A stretch of 64,000 nt of DNA from Notolepis coatsorum. Taxonomy: Eukaryota; Chordata; Actinopteri; Aulopiformes; Paralepididae. Position 1 is the first letter of the stretch; each line of letters opens with the position of its first letter. The position numbers were made by a program, and so were the translations under genes. Below, piece by piece: positions 1 through 11,741 of the stretch. The DNA is taken from assembly GCA_963971535.1 (NCBI GenBank), contig OZ020586.1, positions 74,816,949 through 74,880,948 on the forward strand, given 5' to 3'. The notes under the pieces were generated by a model, which was not told the DNA's origin, searched no databases, and saw only the letters and a program-made list of their open reading frames with translations.

Positions 1-276
1 CAGCGCGGACTCTCACTGAGAGGGTGTAACGTGTGGAAGGATCACACTACCCCCCTTAGATCCTATCCGCGCTGAGCAGGCGCCCCGACCGAACTGTAGG
101 AGTCGCTGTTTACAACGACCCGGACCCACCCCGCCAGCTTTCCCACCCTCTAATACAGCCAATTGTATTAGTGTGAACGGCCAGCCAAGCTGGTGACAAC
201 GCCGGAGCTGTGAGCTGGATCCAGCGTCTCCGGCGTTTGGTGACGAACGCAATCTCCGCTACGCCACTTGACCGCC
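1..276 (-). mobile_element. tRNA-derived SINE, cut by window start
   Basis: On the minus strand a tRNA-like head starts at 276 (GGCGGTCAAGTGGCG, A-box-like) and is followed by a unique body running to position 1. The body matches that of the complete SINE at 3866-4345, including shared stretches around 'aggagtcgctgt' and 'tttcccacc' and a short 'gtattagt' block. Order and orientation are the same in both copies. The 3' end and target duplication lie outside the window. Confidence 0.7.
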
Positions 277-869
277 TCTGAGTCAGCTAGTTGTAATGTT
301 ATGATGTAGCAAGGCCACACACAAAAAAGAAAACGGCAACACCCAAGCAATCAAATGATTACAGTCTCCAAAAGTTGCTCGCATTTCATCAAATGACTAT
401 GCAGGGAAGTATAGATATCTTAATATGGACTTTCGTGTTGTTCTCCCATATCTGATCATCCTGAATTTGTGTTTTTAGCATTGTTAATATTCAATAGTTG
501 TTCTTTTTTTTGGAGGGGGGGGTCTGTCTTTGTATAATGTGGCTCCTGTACAGAAGTGTGGAGTCGAAACCTCAGAGCTGCTATATATAGCAGTTACACC
601 GGTAGTTTCCCGGAAGACTTTTAATTTAATACATTTCCTAAAAATGATGCAATTTGTGCGTGATTATGTAATAAATTGATTTGTTTTTTTACTCTTTCAG
701 GTGTATTCTTTAAAATAAAATTAAACATTCTCTCAGAATTCTATCTCGGAATTCTAGAACTCTTATAGGATTCAGTGGCCAGTAGCCATTGTGATGTCAT
801 CGTTTAGAATGTCCTGTTCTCGACAATTCTAATCTCCCACGCGGGGGATTGTACCCGTGAATATCAAGT
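277..869. other. No gene recognised
   Basis: AT-rich sequence with T and G homopolymer runs near 507-523. There is no open frame worth calling and no clear repeat boundary. The stretch from about 700 may be the decayed 3' region of the LINE relic that follows on the minus strand. Confidence 0.5.
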
Positions 870-1213
870 CCTTTCCTCATCTCTGTACCTCGTGAACATC
901 ATTTCCTTATAAATCAGTTTGAATTGTCTCATATTTGGACATTGCTTTAGCACCACATTCCACAGTTTCACTCCAGATATTGAAATGCAGTGTCTTCTCC
1001 TGGTAGTGCAGAACTTTTAAATTGAGTTCTCCCCTCAGATTATAACCCCCCTCCAGTGGCGGCTCCTGGGTTATTCTCCAGATGGGGCGCTAGGGGGCGC
1101 TATACCAAACATGTACCACGCATTGGCCAAATAAAGTACAGTCTAATTCAACTTGAAACAATATATAAATAGAAACGTTAGAAACAAACTCGCTCCGTTT
1201 CCACACACGCATA

Positions 1214-1534
<321 letters not shown>

Positions 1535-2024
1535 GCGACTCACCAGCTAAGACAGAGTATTGCAAATCTACCTTGTTGTTGTTAAATTGACAGCAGAGCA
1601 GGCAGCAGGGCTTGATAAAGTATATCCACTCCATGGTATTGTCCATTGTGCATGTCCCTCCAACTCACTTTGTTTAATTGAAACGTGGTGGGCTTGATAA
1701 AGTGTATAATCCGCTGTTGATGATGTATATCCAGAACACTGTCCACTGTCCACCAGACTGCATCCGCCATATAGCTTGTTAGCTGTTAGCACCACAACAA
1801 GACAGTACTTCTTCTTTGTCCATTTCCGCGTCGAACAGACTGCAAACTACCTGGCGTTCTATCGCCATGCTCTAAGACAAACTCTAACCTTAACCAACTT
1901 TGAAAGAGTGCCTAAGCTTAACCGTTGAAAGAACTTGCAGTCACGCTCTAAATAGCTGCATCTCAGTCACAACAACACAACTCTCTCCCGAATAAGCTAG
2001 AATTGGAACATAGAAAGTGGATTC

Positions 2025-2115
2025 GGTCAATCAGAGATCGTCTCCGTGAAATGCTGCTACGAAAAAAAAACTGACGTCGGCCAATCAGAGAGCGTCTCCG
2101 TGAAATGCGGCTACA
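2025..2115. repeat. Two-copy internal tandem duplication in hAT-a
   Basis: Two copies of a block of about 37 bp begin with 'ggtcaatcagag' (2025) and 'ggccaatcagag' (2079). Each carries 'cgtctccgtgaaatg', and they lie 54 bp apart inside the hAT element. Confidence 0.7.
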
Positions 2116-2814
2116 GAAATTCTTGACGCTGCTGCCTAGACCGCTTCAAATCGCGCCCGGATTCCAACATAATAGTCATATTTCAACGCACAACGCGTTA
2201 CGCACTGATTGGCTGCAACGGATACAGCGATCGAACAGTGACGCGCACTCAGAGCGCTATTGCGTCTAGCCCGGGCAGAGAAATACAAAAAAATACAAAA
2301 ATACAAAAAAAGTGAGTCACTTCCTGTTCAGGAAAATCCCTAGCGCCCCCCAGTGGCGGCCGCCACTGCCCCCCTCTCTATCAAAGAACAGTTCTTGAAT
2401 GTTTCCTGGAAGTACATTACCTTTTGCTTTATACATTAATTGTGCCGTTTTAAATTCAACAAGATCATTGAACTTTAATGTTTTTGACTAAAAATTATAT
2501 GTTTGTGTGATCATGATAACCTGCAATGTGAACTATCCTTATGGCCCTTTTTTAGAGTATAAAAAGTGGTTGTAGTGTAGAATTATAAGTGTTTCCCCAG
2601 ACTTCAGCGCAGTAATTTAAATATGCCGTATATAATATAATAGCCCTGTGGTGCGGCAGAAAATAGCATATTCAGGCTCCCAGAACGCGGTTCCGTCCGG
2701 ACGAAACGTACATACGATCAAATACACCCAACATCGTCGTCGTCTGGGCAAGGCCTAAAAGCCACATGATATATATAGCCTATAAACAATAAACGATAGT
2801 TTACACACTGTAAC

Positions 2815-2865
2815 TAGCCCCTTTCGTGACCTTGTTGGCGTGCATCACAGTCACGAAAGGGGCTA
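2815..2865. repeat. Perfect 16-bp inverted repeat (hairpin)
   Basis: Arms TAGCCCCTTTCGTGAC (2815-2830) and GTCACGAAAGGGGCTA (2850-2865) are exact reverse complements around a 19-nt loop. No gene lies next to it. The surrounding 2491-3314 is AT-rich with no other recognised feature. It could be the fused ends of a tiny MITE. Confidence 0.8.
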
Positions 2866-3314
2866 CTACTACTGTAACGTTCTCCCGTAGCTCGAGCATA
2901 GCAGCTGCCATCTGACAGAAACATGTTTCGGGTTGTGCCATCAAGCTAGTTCTGTACATTTTCATAACCCCTCCCCAGATACGAATAAGTTATTTAATTT
3001 TGGTGTCCTATTTTGATATGTTTTGCGGTTCCGTTTATTTACGCTGTTAATTTATAGTAGCCTAACTTTCGAATGAGTGAGAAACATGTCTGTTCACCCA
3101 GGTTGAAATTGCGACTGAGAAAGCGCTTATAGAAAATGTCTAATATGTTCCACATAAACCTGGAAATAATCTGAACGTTTCAGGATTGGAGTGAAAAACT
3201 TCAACGTTCTGAACTTTCAGCAGTATATTTGCTTGTTCTTTTTTTTAATCGACTCATGCACCTTTTTGAAAATCATCTGACATGAAGATGGAACACATTT
3301 TTGTTGTTAATATG

Positions 3315-3430
3315 ATTACAACAGACCTGGTCAACATCTACAACAACACTCTCTCCTCCTGTCTCAATCAGCTCGCCCCAATTAAAACCAATGAAGTCTG
3401 TCTCCTTCACTCACTCCGCCCCCTAATTAT
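3315..3430 (+). pseudogene. Possible LINE endonuclease-domain relic
   Basis: A short plus-strand stretch encodes LVNIYNNTLSSCLNQLAPIK, which resembles the spacer after the endonuclease domain in CR1/L2-group LINEs (pattern: yN..L...Ld..AP.k). No flanking endonuclease or RT motif is readable, so this is tentative. The region from 3431 to 3848 shows nothing further. Confidence 0.35.
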
Positions 3431-3865
3431 AGACAATTTTGAGATTAATCAGTTTATTTTTAATCTATTGACAGCACTATCTTTTCCGTAATTGTGCCAT
3501 AATTTCTTGTCAAATACTTTAAAAATAAAAAACAACATATAATAACAATAATCACTCAATTTTTTTAAGGTTTCAAATGTTTATGTTTAATTAATAAAAT
3601 TGTAATAAATGGCTATTTCTCATTACTCTAGGTTAAAGGTTAAAAGTTAACCTATCAAAATACAGCGCCCGCAAAAAGTGAACTATAAAAATAGAGTGAG
3701 CGCAAAATTGTGCCTTTGCGCCCAGAAGAAACTCAAAAGATTACAGGCTCAGCAAAACCACTACAAACAAGATGGCCCAAATGATCCAAATTACCCTTTG
3801 GCGTGGACCACGCACCGTCCGAATTAGGGAGACGGATGTCACGCAGGAAAATTTGGAGAGGATAT

Positions 3866-4345
3866 ATTTTTTTTGATCCACTTTTTCTCCCATTTTTCTA
3901 TATTTTCTCCCATCCCAATTTCGTATCATCCAATTCAACCCTCCCCTGTCACAAACGCTGTTTCTTGCCTCCCACAAGCCGGCTGCAATGTGGACTAAGT
4001 CATACATAGCACAAGTCCCCTCCGGTACTTGAGGTAACAGCAGTCGCATCTTTTCACCTGCGCAGCTCGATCTCTCAGTGGCGAGGAGTAACGCGTGGGA
4101 GGCTCACGCTGCCCCCGACACTTCCTGATTCTACTGCGCAGGCGCACCAACCGACCTGTAGGAGTCGCTGTCCACAACGCCCGATCCCCACCCATCAGTT
4201 TCCCACCCCCTAATACGGCCAATGTGTATTAGTATGAACGACCAGCTAAACTGAAAGCAATGTGGAGCGCTGGGCTCGAACAGGCAAGCCCAGCGTCTCC
4301 GTCATTCGTGGCGAGCGCCTTGCCCACTACGCCACGTAGCCGCCC
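3866..4345 (-). mobile_element. Complete tRNA-derived SINE with 17-bp target duplication
   Basis: On the minus strand the element starts at 4345 with GGGCGGCTACGTGGCGTAGT. This is tRNA-like, with an A-box near the start and a B-box-like GTTCGAGCC about 55 nt later. A body shared with the SINE at 1-276 follows, and the 3' end is an A-run (T-run at 3866-3873 on the plus strand). Direct repeats of 17 bp with one mismatch flank it: AAATTTGGAGAGGATAT at 3849-3865 and AAATTTGGAGAGAATAT at 4346-4362. Head, A-tail and long duplication together indicate LINE-mediated insertion. At 480 bp it is long for a simple tRNA SINE. I do not recognise the body. Confidence 0.85.
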
Positions 4346-4362
4346 AAATTTGGAGAGAATAT

Positions 4363-5170
4363 TTAAGGTTAGTACACATTTACAACCGACTAGAGGGTAT
4401 GTATTATACAAGAAATGTATATAATATGCCTATACTATTTCTTGTCAGGGGTGATTGTGAGCCTTAAATTAGAAGAGCATGCAGTATCGTTTTATCGAAT
4501 TAATTCGAGTCTTTATAGTTAATTAATCGAAAGTAATCACATTTTAATCGCATATCAATATTTGATGCGAAAAACAACATTTTTCAATTCAAATGAATTT
4601 TGGTATAATGAGTGAATCAATGAATATACATTATACATACGTTTATGCAGCAAAATCCTCTATTAGCTACTACACAAACCAACAGATCAATGCAATTTTT
4701 AACAAAGTGCAGCAATTATAATATATATAGCGCAAAGGACCTTTTGTAAACTCAAGCACTTTCGAGGTAAAAGTAAAACGCAGTACTTTCAAGTACATTC
4801 CAGAACAGTTGACCAATGGGGGAAAAACACTCTTGATTGATCTCAATTTCTCTTATTTTTATTATTTTTTATAAACCAGACTAATGTGTAAGAAACTGCA
4901 CACTGTGAAAAAAACTATTCTGCCCAGAGATGCAGGTGAAATATCCTCTCCCCTCCTCTGGCCTTTGATGTTCACCCTAGAGACGGAAGGTCTGGCTGAC
5001 TGCTGCATGCCCTCGCTTTGACCCTGACCTGTATGGACAAGCTCTGAAGATTTGGGACAGAAAATCTAGACAGCATCACCACTGTAATATTCTCCACAAA
5101 TACAAATGACTAAGCTTTCATAATTTAATTATCTTCTCATACATTCGTCTGGTTCATAAATTAATTAATA
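4363..5170. other. AT-rich intergenic sequence with a possible hAT relic
   Basis: No gene. About 4490-4580 has repeated TTAATTAATCG- and AATCGCAT-type words like those inside hAT elements with TAGGGCTGTCA ends, so it may be a decayed copy. About 4905-4975 is a block of about 70 bp that recurs at 27394-27470 on the other side of the LTR element. Confidence 0.4.
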
Positions 5171-5174
5171 ATAC

Positions 5175-6036
5175 TGTTGAAATATGACACGTATCATGTA
5201 AATTTATAGCAGAGACATTCTCCCATTACCACACTATATAAAGTTTGTTTACGTCTCTCTCTCAGCCAGAGGGCCACTCACAGATCAGTGACCTGCTGAC
5301 CCCTGGTGCATGGTTCCGTCCCTCTCACACACACACACAAACCTACACACACGCACACATCTCCCACACACACACAGACACACACACATACACCCTCGCT
5401 CTCAACGCGCACACAGTGACTCCTTTGGTGCTGAGATCCCACCAGATTAGCCAGATCAAATAATTCAAACTCATTATGACAAAATGCCACAAGCCAACTA
5501 ATATATACGACCAGGTCAAACACTGGTCGCATACTCTAGTCTCCATTAATCACAGATCGTTATCATAGAGACACACACGCACAAAATGCGCACGTAAATG
5601 TGCGTTCCACGCACTCGTGCACGGCAGACATACAGGCGGACCAATACACACAGACACACAATGTGCACTCAGGACAGAGACCACATACACACTGGACTAT
5701 GGGATCGCTAATAAAGATCACCCTCACAGGGAAGGGGGGACTTCTTCTGCTTTGACTTCTACTGGACACTGACTGGACTCCACGGACGAGACATGCTGGA
5801 CTGACCCACAATGACTTGACTTTTTTCCTTCCTTTTATATACTCGACCGGCCGGTTGTAACAATCTAGATTTCAATTGTACCTTGCTATATTCACCTTGT
5901 ATAAATACTTTGCTTATTCACTTTTTATATTACATTGCTTGTTAACTTTTTATAATAAATACCTTCAAAAGTGTTTCATCTCTTATATTTTTAAATATCT
6001 TATTACAACTTTCACGATTGAGTCTAAAACGTGACA
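5175..6036 (+). repeat. 5' LTR of the 22-kb LTR element
   Basis: Starts TGTTGAAATATG and ends AACGTGACA (TG...CA). Promoter-like TATATAAAG lies at 5235-5243, a (CA)n-rich block at about 5328-5392, and TATAATAAAT near 5950 could serve as polyadenylation signal. It matches the LTR at 26346-27180 closely. Visible differences are CA-repeat length, a short deletion after 'gacctgctg' in the right copy and a few substitutions, which suggests a recent insertion. Confidence 0.85.
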
Positions 6037-7410
6037 ATTTGGCTTTCCCTGGGTGGGCATTCATTCAGACTTACCAACCTGTTTGCGGACAATATTGACG
6101 GAACATCCACTCAGAGGATCCATTTTCAAAGGTAAGCAGAAAAACCTGTTACGTAAAGTCTAAATCTGCATAGTTAAAACAGCCGTTATGAGTGGATGCA
6201 TTCTCATTATTGTCTTGGGAATAAGTTGCTAAAAATATAAGTAAACCCATTGAATTGTGTTGTTGAAATGAATATTTGCAAGGTGCAATCTATACTAGAA
6301 CTTTTTTTATTCAATTTTTTTCCACTCACACCTTTCTCTTTCTCTCTCTGTCTTTTTTCTACACCAAGTTAGAGTGACCCATTTATTTAAGTTGGGGTCG
6401 TTTATTTAAGTTGGAGCCACAGGTAGAAATACCACTATTTAAGTATAGGGTAACCCTAGACCTCGGGGAGGCCTGGCTGTAATGTACAGGGACTTAGACC
6501 CTAGCCAGAGTTATTAAGTAGACAAAAACATATAGGATTGTAGGTCTGAAGTGCGTGAGAATTACGAACAGGTTACGGTAAAGGTGATCAGCCTTGATTA
6601 GTCCTGATTTAGTCTCTTAATTGCGTCAGCCAACTGCAATCATAGTCTGCGAAATAAGCTTAGTCGATTAAAAAGGTCAGTTATACCCATATTGGATATG
6701 GTTAGGTTATGAGTCAGTTATGCCCATATTGGATATGGTTAGGTTATGAGTTACGTTATACCCATATTGGATATGGTTAGGTTATGAGTTACGTTATACC
6801 CATGTTGGATGTGGTTAGGTTGTGAGTCACGTTATACCGATGTTTTATTCCCATATTTCAGTGTTGTGTATTGTATTATACAGGCTTCTTAAATTCTAAG
6901 TGTTGTTATATGTCCAAATGTGTGGAATATTTATTATGTTTTAGAGGCTATATCCATAGGTCGTTAGCTGTTTCCTTATTTGTCAGATATTGTATGATGC
7001 AGGCTCCAGGCCTCGCCGTCGGAGAACGGTGTGTGTAGAGTGCTATAGTAATGAATGGTATATTATATATACATTGCTATAACTGTTCTTGGTAAGGTGA
7101 CCATTATCGTTATATTAAAATGAATATACTGGTGGTAGGGGGGCCAACCTATTGTTGAGTATATATCGTTCATATTGCATGGTTGTGCTGCTCTGCGAGA
7201 GAGGGGTCCTGGTTTCGTGGGCTTTTGAACCCTTGCAGCGGCCGCGCGAGGGGGCAGGTCTGTGGAACCACTGACGGTTGAACCCTCTTCACATTGCAGT
7301 TTCTGACTATGCGTTGACGATTAGATGAATGTATCTAGTTCATTAAAGATAGGCGGGTATATACTCCAAATCTGAGAAGGAGCGGGTATTATATTATATT
7401 ATTATATTAT
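6037..7410 (+). other. 5' interior of the 22-kb LTR element, including PBS-like site
   Basis: After a 2-nt gap the LTR is followed by TGGCTTTCCCTGGGTGGGC at 6040-6058. This resembles the complement of a tRNA-Asn 3' end with one extra base. A consensus-like splice donor (CAAAGGTAAGC) lies at about 6127-6137. No gag frame is readable. Tandem repeats occupy 6676-6842. The stretch ends in a TATTA-rich tract that was the target of the BEL element. Confidence 0.55.
6676..6842. repeat. Tandem repeat, unit 37-38 bp, about 4.3 copies
   Basis: Successive units contain CCCATATTGGATATGGTTAG followed by GTTATGAGT(C/T)A. The first three are nearly identical, the fourth has several G substitutions, and a partial fifth follows. 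Each unit holds the short palindrome CCATATTGGATATGG. Confidence 0.9.
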
Positions 7411-8771
7411 TGTAACTGAGGGGTACAATTCCCTGACTGTATTGATAAGTATGGTATCATTAAACCACTACCGCTTTATGTACTTTAATTACTGGCCATA
7501 CAGTACACGATATATGAATATGATGAACACTTCCCACAATGAAATCGGTTCCAGTCAAAGGTATTAATCAAGTATTTAATGGAGCAAAAGGTACATAGGA
7601 TACTTTACATTATTCTTTGAATGCACTTGTAAGGCAAAGGAGTATGCGTAGGCAAATCAATAACGAATGTCCATTCTCTGGTTACGCAGGAGGTAATTAT
7701 ACAACCTGAATCTTAGGGAATTATATCTATGGTACACTAGTAATATAGCGGGAGATACTGGAAGGGGTTCCCACTGGTTGTAAGCCAGCAGGGGGGGTAG
7801 AAGATCTGTCGGTAGTAGGACGTCTGGTCAACGATGACTAGGGAGACTTCAGGTACAGAAGCCGGTGCAGTAGCCTCTTGATCCACAGACGAATACAGCT
7901 TGGTTCTCTTGTAGACTGTAGCTCCACAGGGAAGAAAGCTAGTTGGCCTCAGGCTCTCTGGGCGCCGACTCGACTTGACTCCTCTCGGGGTAAATCCAAC
8001 ACGTGCAGGCGTCGGCGATTATCCGCTCCATAAATCACAGGACCAAAGCAAATATATTCCAGCCGCAAAGGGCTATGTAGTCGTCGGGTAGATTAATCCA
8101 GTGTACATGTCCATACGGCTCTCGTCTAGGTCTCCTCGGGTGAAAGCGCCATGCGGTCGGCCCAGCCTGGATAAGAACTCTAGCTAATACGAGAAAGCGT
8201 TGGAGATGCTGGTCACTGTAGGATTCTAACCGCACGATACACTATACACAAATAGACTATTAAAGACTTAATAGAAATATGTCGCACTCGACGGTATAGC
8301 GCCAAACTCTGACAATTCAGTTATTAATTCGCACGCGGTCTCGATGCTCTATTCTGGGGCCAAACAGGCCATACTTCACCGCACGTTGTATCGTGGGTGA
8401 GGCTTCAACTTATCGGTAACATACTAAGGAAGGTAAGAAGGACTAAGGGGCTTCTACATTCACCTGCGCCGTATTTATACGCACGGTGAACAAACTAGTT
8501 CCACTCTCATTTCTGTCGCGTATCCCTGGGCAAGGGCGGGCATGTCCAGACACATCTTGACGGTGACTTTGAACCTGGCTCCGGAGGCCGGTCCCTGGCG
8601 CCGGTGGACCGCTGTCCAATAGGAGAATGAACTATTATGGTCTGGGCTAAAGGGATATTCCGTGTATATGTACAAGGAATATACAGGGGATATCAAACGA
8701 TATACAAATACTATGCAATATATATCAATAAATAAATATATATATTCGGTTTAATCTGATCCTTTGTAACA
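7411..8771 (-). repeat. 3' LTR of BEL element A
   Basis: In element orientation it begins TGTTACAAAGGATCAG and ends CTCAGTTACA. A TATA-like TATAAATA (plus strand 8472-8479, complement) precedes GGCGCAGGTG. It is a near-exact copy of 15124-16484. Confidence 0.95.
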
Positions 8772-11647
8772 GCCGCCCCCTAATTAGTCCCACCTAATTA
8801 GCTAAGCAGAGACAGATTAACCGCACTGTCCTCTACTCAATGTCTGTTGTGAGGGGTCTGTCAGTTCACAAAGTCATGGGGTCATGGTCGTCATCGATGG
8901 TATCGGGGAGCCTTGGCAGCTCCACTAGCCTCGCCACGGGTCGGGTGTAGATCCGCCCTTGGACGAGCACTTCGGCTGCTCGGACCTTTCCGTCGGCACC
9001 GGTGATCACTTTGCTTACGCGGCCGGCCGGCCACATAGCTCGGGGTAGTGACTGGTCGATAATCATGACGACTGTTCCTTCTGTCAAATTGTCTCTCTCT
9101 TTCACCCATTTCTGGCGGGTCTGTAGAGACGGTAGGTAGTGGAGTAGGAAGCTGTTCCAAAACTTGTCAGCCAATACTTGACTGTACCTCCACATTCTTC
9201 GGCCGTTCGCTTCTTCAGGCCTGTACATTGTCTGTGGTAGCGCGGGGTCCAGCCGCCCCATCAAGAGTGTGTTGGGGGTGACTGGGTCGACATCTGCTAC
9301 ATCACTTGAGATGTAACCGAGGGGCTTTGAGTTCAATACTCCCTCGATCTCCGTGAGGACTGTCATTAAGACTTCTTCCGCCACGGTCTGGGCCCCAAGC
9401 ACGGCGTACAGGGCTGTCTTTATTGAACGTACTTCTCGTTCCCAAGTTCCACCGAAGTGAGGTGCGTTCGGGGGATTAAACTGGAAGTCAATCTGGTATG
9501 GAGCGAGGTGGGTCTTAAGTTCTGGGCCCATAGCTTGGAAGCTCTCTCTCAGCTCTCTTTCTCCGCCTTTGAAGTCTGTCCCGTGATCAGACAACAATAT
9601 AGACGGTTTTCCTTTCCGCGATGTGAATCTTCGGAAGGCCATAAGGAATGAGTCTGTGCTCATGGTTGGAAGGAGTTCTATATGCATCGCTCGGGTGGTC
9701 ATGCATTTGAATACAATACCCCACCGCTTCTCGGTGCCTCTTCCTTTCTTTATATACAGCGGGCCGAAACAGTCCATACCGGTGGAGTGAAAAGGCTTGT
9801 CGCAGAGTCGGAGGCGACAGGGAGGTAGGTCAGCCATCCGGGGTATACTGGGCTGCGCTCGCCACTTACGACAGTCTAGACAGGTTCGCTGGAAGCGCCG
9901 CACTGCTTCTCTCCCTTGCAGTATCCAATAACGAATGTCTGATCTCCGCGAAGACTCTCTCTGCCCCGGCGTGGTGCACATCCTCGTCGTATTTCTTTAT
10001 GATCAGCTCTGTGACCTTGTGTCGGCTGTTTAAGACTATCGGGTACTTGACGTCATCCGGTAAGTCTGGGGCTCTCCGCAGACGACCACCCACTCTGATG
10101 AGACCATGGGTGTCGCTCTCGGGGGCTAGGTGGAGCAGTCTGCTGTCTGATGGGACGGGCTTTGCTCCCTGTAGACAGTCTAGCTCATCGGGGAACGAGT
10201 CTCTCTGGGCTCGTTGTAGTAGAAGAAGTTCCGCTTCTTCGTAGTCAGCTGCAGTAATGTCAGTGGTGAGCTGAACCTCTGGGTGGTGCCACAGGAATGT
10301 CTTTAGCTGCGCACTTTCTAGGGTGAGGCAATCGTCTATGTCGGGGTCTGTGGAGACGAGTGTGTTCAATCCACAGAACATAGATTTCTTGTTTTCTGCC
10401 TCCTCTTTACTCGCTTCCCGTGGGGTGGGTGTAGGCCACTCTTCTTCCGGGAGCTTGAGGAACTCTGGCCCGTCACTGTATAGGTTGTGACGGGTGAGGT
10501 CATCCAGGGACATTCCCCGGGTGATGACGTCAGCTGGGTTGTGTTTTGTGTCCACATACCTCCAGCTTGCTACTTCTATTAAATCTTGAATCTCTGTGAC
10601 TCTGACTCCCACGAAGACCTTGTATCTGCACGAATCAGACCGGATCCATGTGAGTACTGTCGTGGAGTCTGACCACAAGATTGTTCTTTGCACCGGAATG
10701 GTGAGTTCACGTTGGATTAACGTGGCGAGTTGCGCTCCTGCTAGGGCTGCGCAGAGCTCTAGACGCGGGATAGATTGTTGCTTTCGTGGGGCTATTCTTT
10801 AGCGGGCCAGGATGAAGACAGTATGTATTTCTCCTCCCTCCTCTCGGGCACGCAAGTAGGCCACCGAACCGTAGGCTACTTCGGAGGCGTCGCTGAAGAC
10901 GTGCAGGTCCATCTGGCACGTCTCCGGCCTCACTGTGGGTGGGAAGTAGCTGCGGCGTATGTTAACACCTGGGAGTGAGCTGAGTTCCGTCTCCCACTCT
11001 CTCCATGTGGATGCAAGGTGTTCGGGTATGGGGTCGTCCCAGCCCTGGTCCTTGTCCCATAACGCTCTTACAATCATCTTTGCCCTGGTGGTGTAGGGTA
11101 GAATACATCCCAACGGGTCATATTGTCTGGCGAGTGTTCTGTATACACTCCGTCTGGTGGTCGGTAGTGCAGTCGACCTTCCCTGCTCCTTGGTCAGGGG
11201 TGTGTGTTTATAATGGAGCGAGTCTGTTTTGAAGCGCCAGACTAGTCCTAATGTCATTTCTTGGGCTTCTCCTGGGATGGTCGCCATCCAGGTCTCGCTG
11301 CTTGCTGCCTTGTCCTCGGGGGAGAGGCTGCGCAATACTTGCGGGTCGCTGCTGGCCCACTGCCTGAGATCAAAGCCGCCTTTGATCAGGGAGGCGCGGA
11401 GCTTGAGTAGAAGGGCCTCGGCTTCTTCTGGCGTCGAGACGCTTTGCAGACAGTTGTCCACGTAGAAACAATTTTCTACACTTTTTCGGACCTCTTCATC
11501 AGCTGCTGGGTCCTCTGCGACGTGTTTTTGCAGTGCAAACGTAGCACAGCATGGGCTGCATGTGGTTCCGAAAGGGAGGACTTCCCATTGATAGATGGCT
11601 GGTTGCTCATCCCCGATCCTCTCTCTCCATAGGAACCGCAGCAGGGG

Positions 11648-11741
11648 CTTGTCCTCTGGGGAGAGGCTGGGCAATACTGGGGGGTCGCTGCTGGCCCGCT
11701 GCCGGAGATCAAAGCCGTCTTTGATCAGGGAGGCGCGGAGC
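11648..11741 (-). repeat. Misplaced duplicate of an RT segment inside element A
   Basis: About 94 bp here closely matches 11309-11402 of the same gene (both encode an LRASLIK-(D/G)-GFDLRQ block). It occupies the place where element B has about 84 residues, including the RT motif GDIKGMFLQV. The junction falls at a shared GAGGACAAG, which fits a template switch or microhomology-mediated rearrangement. Confidence 0.85.
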
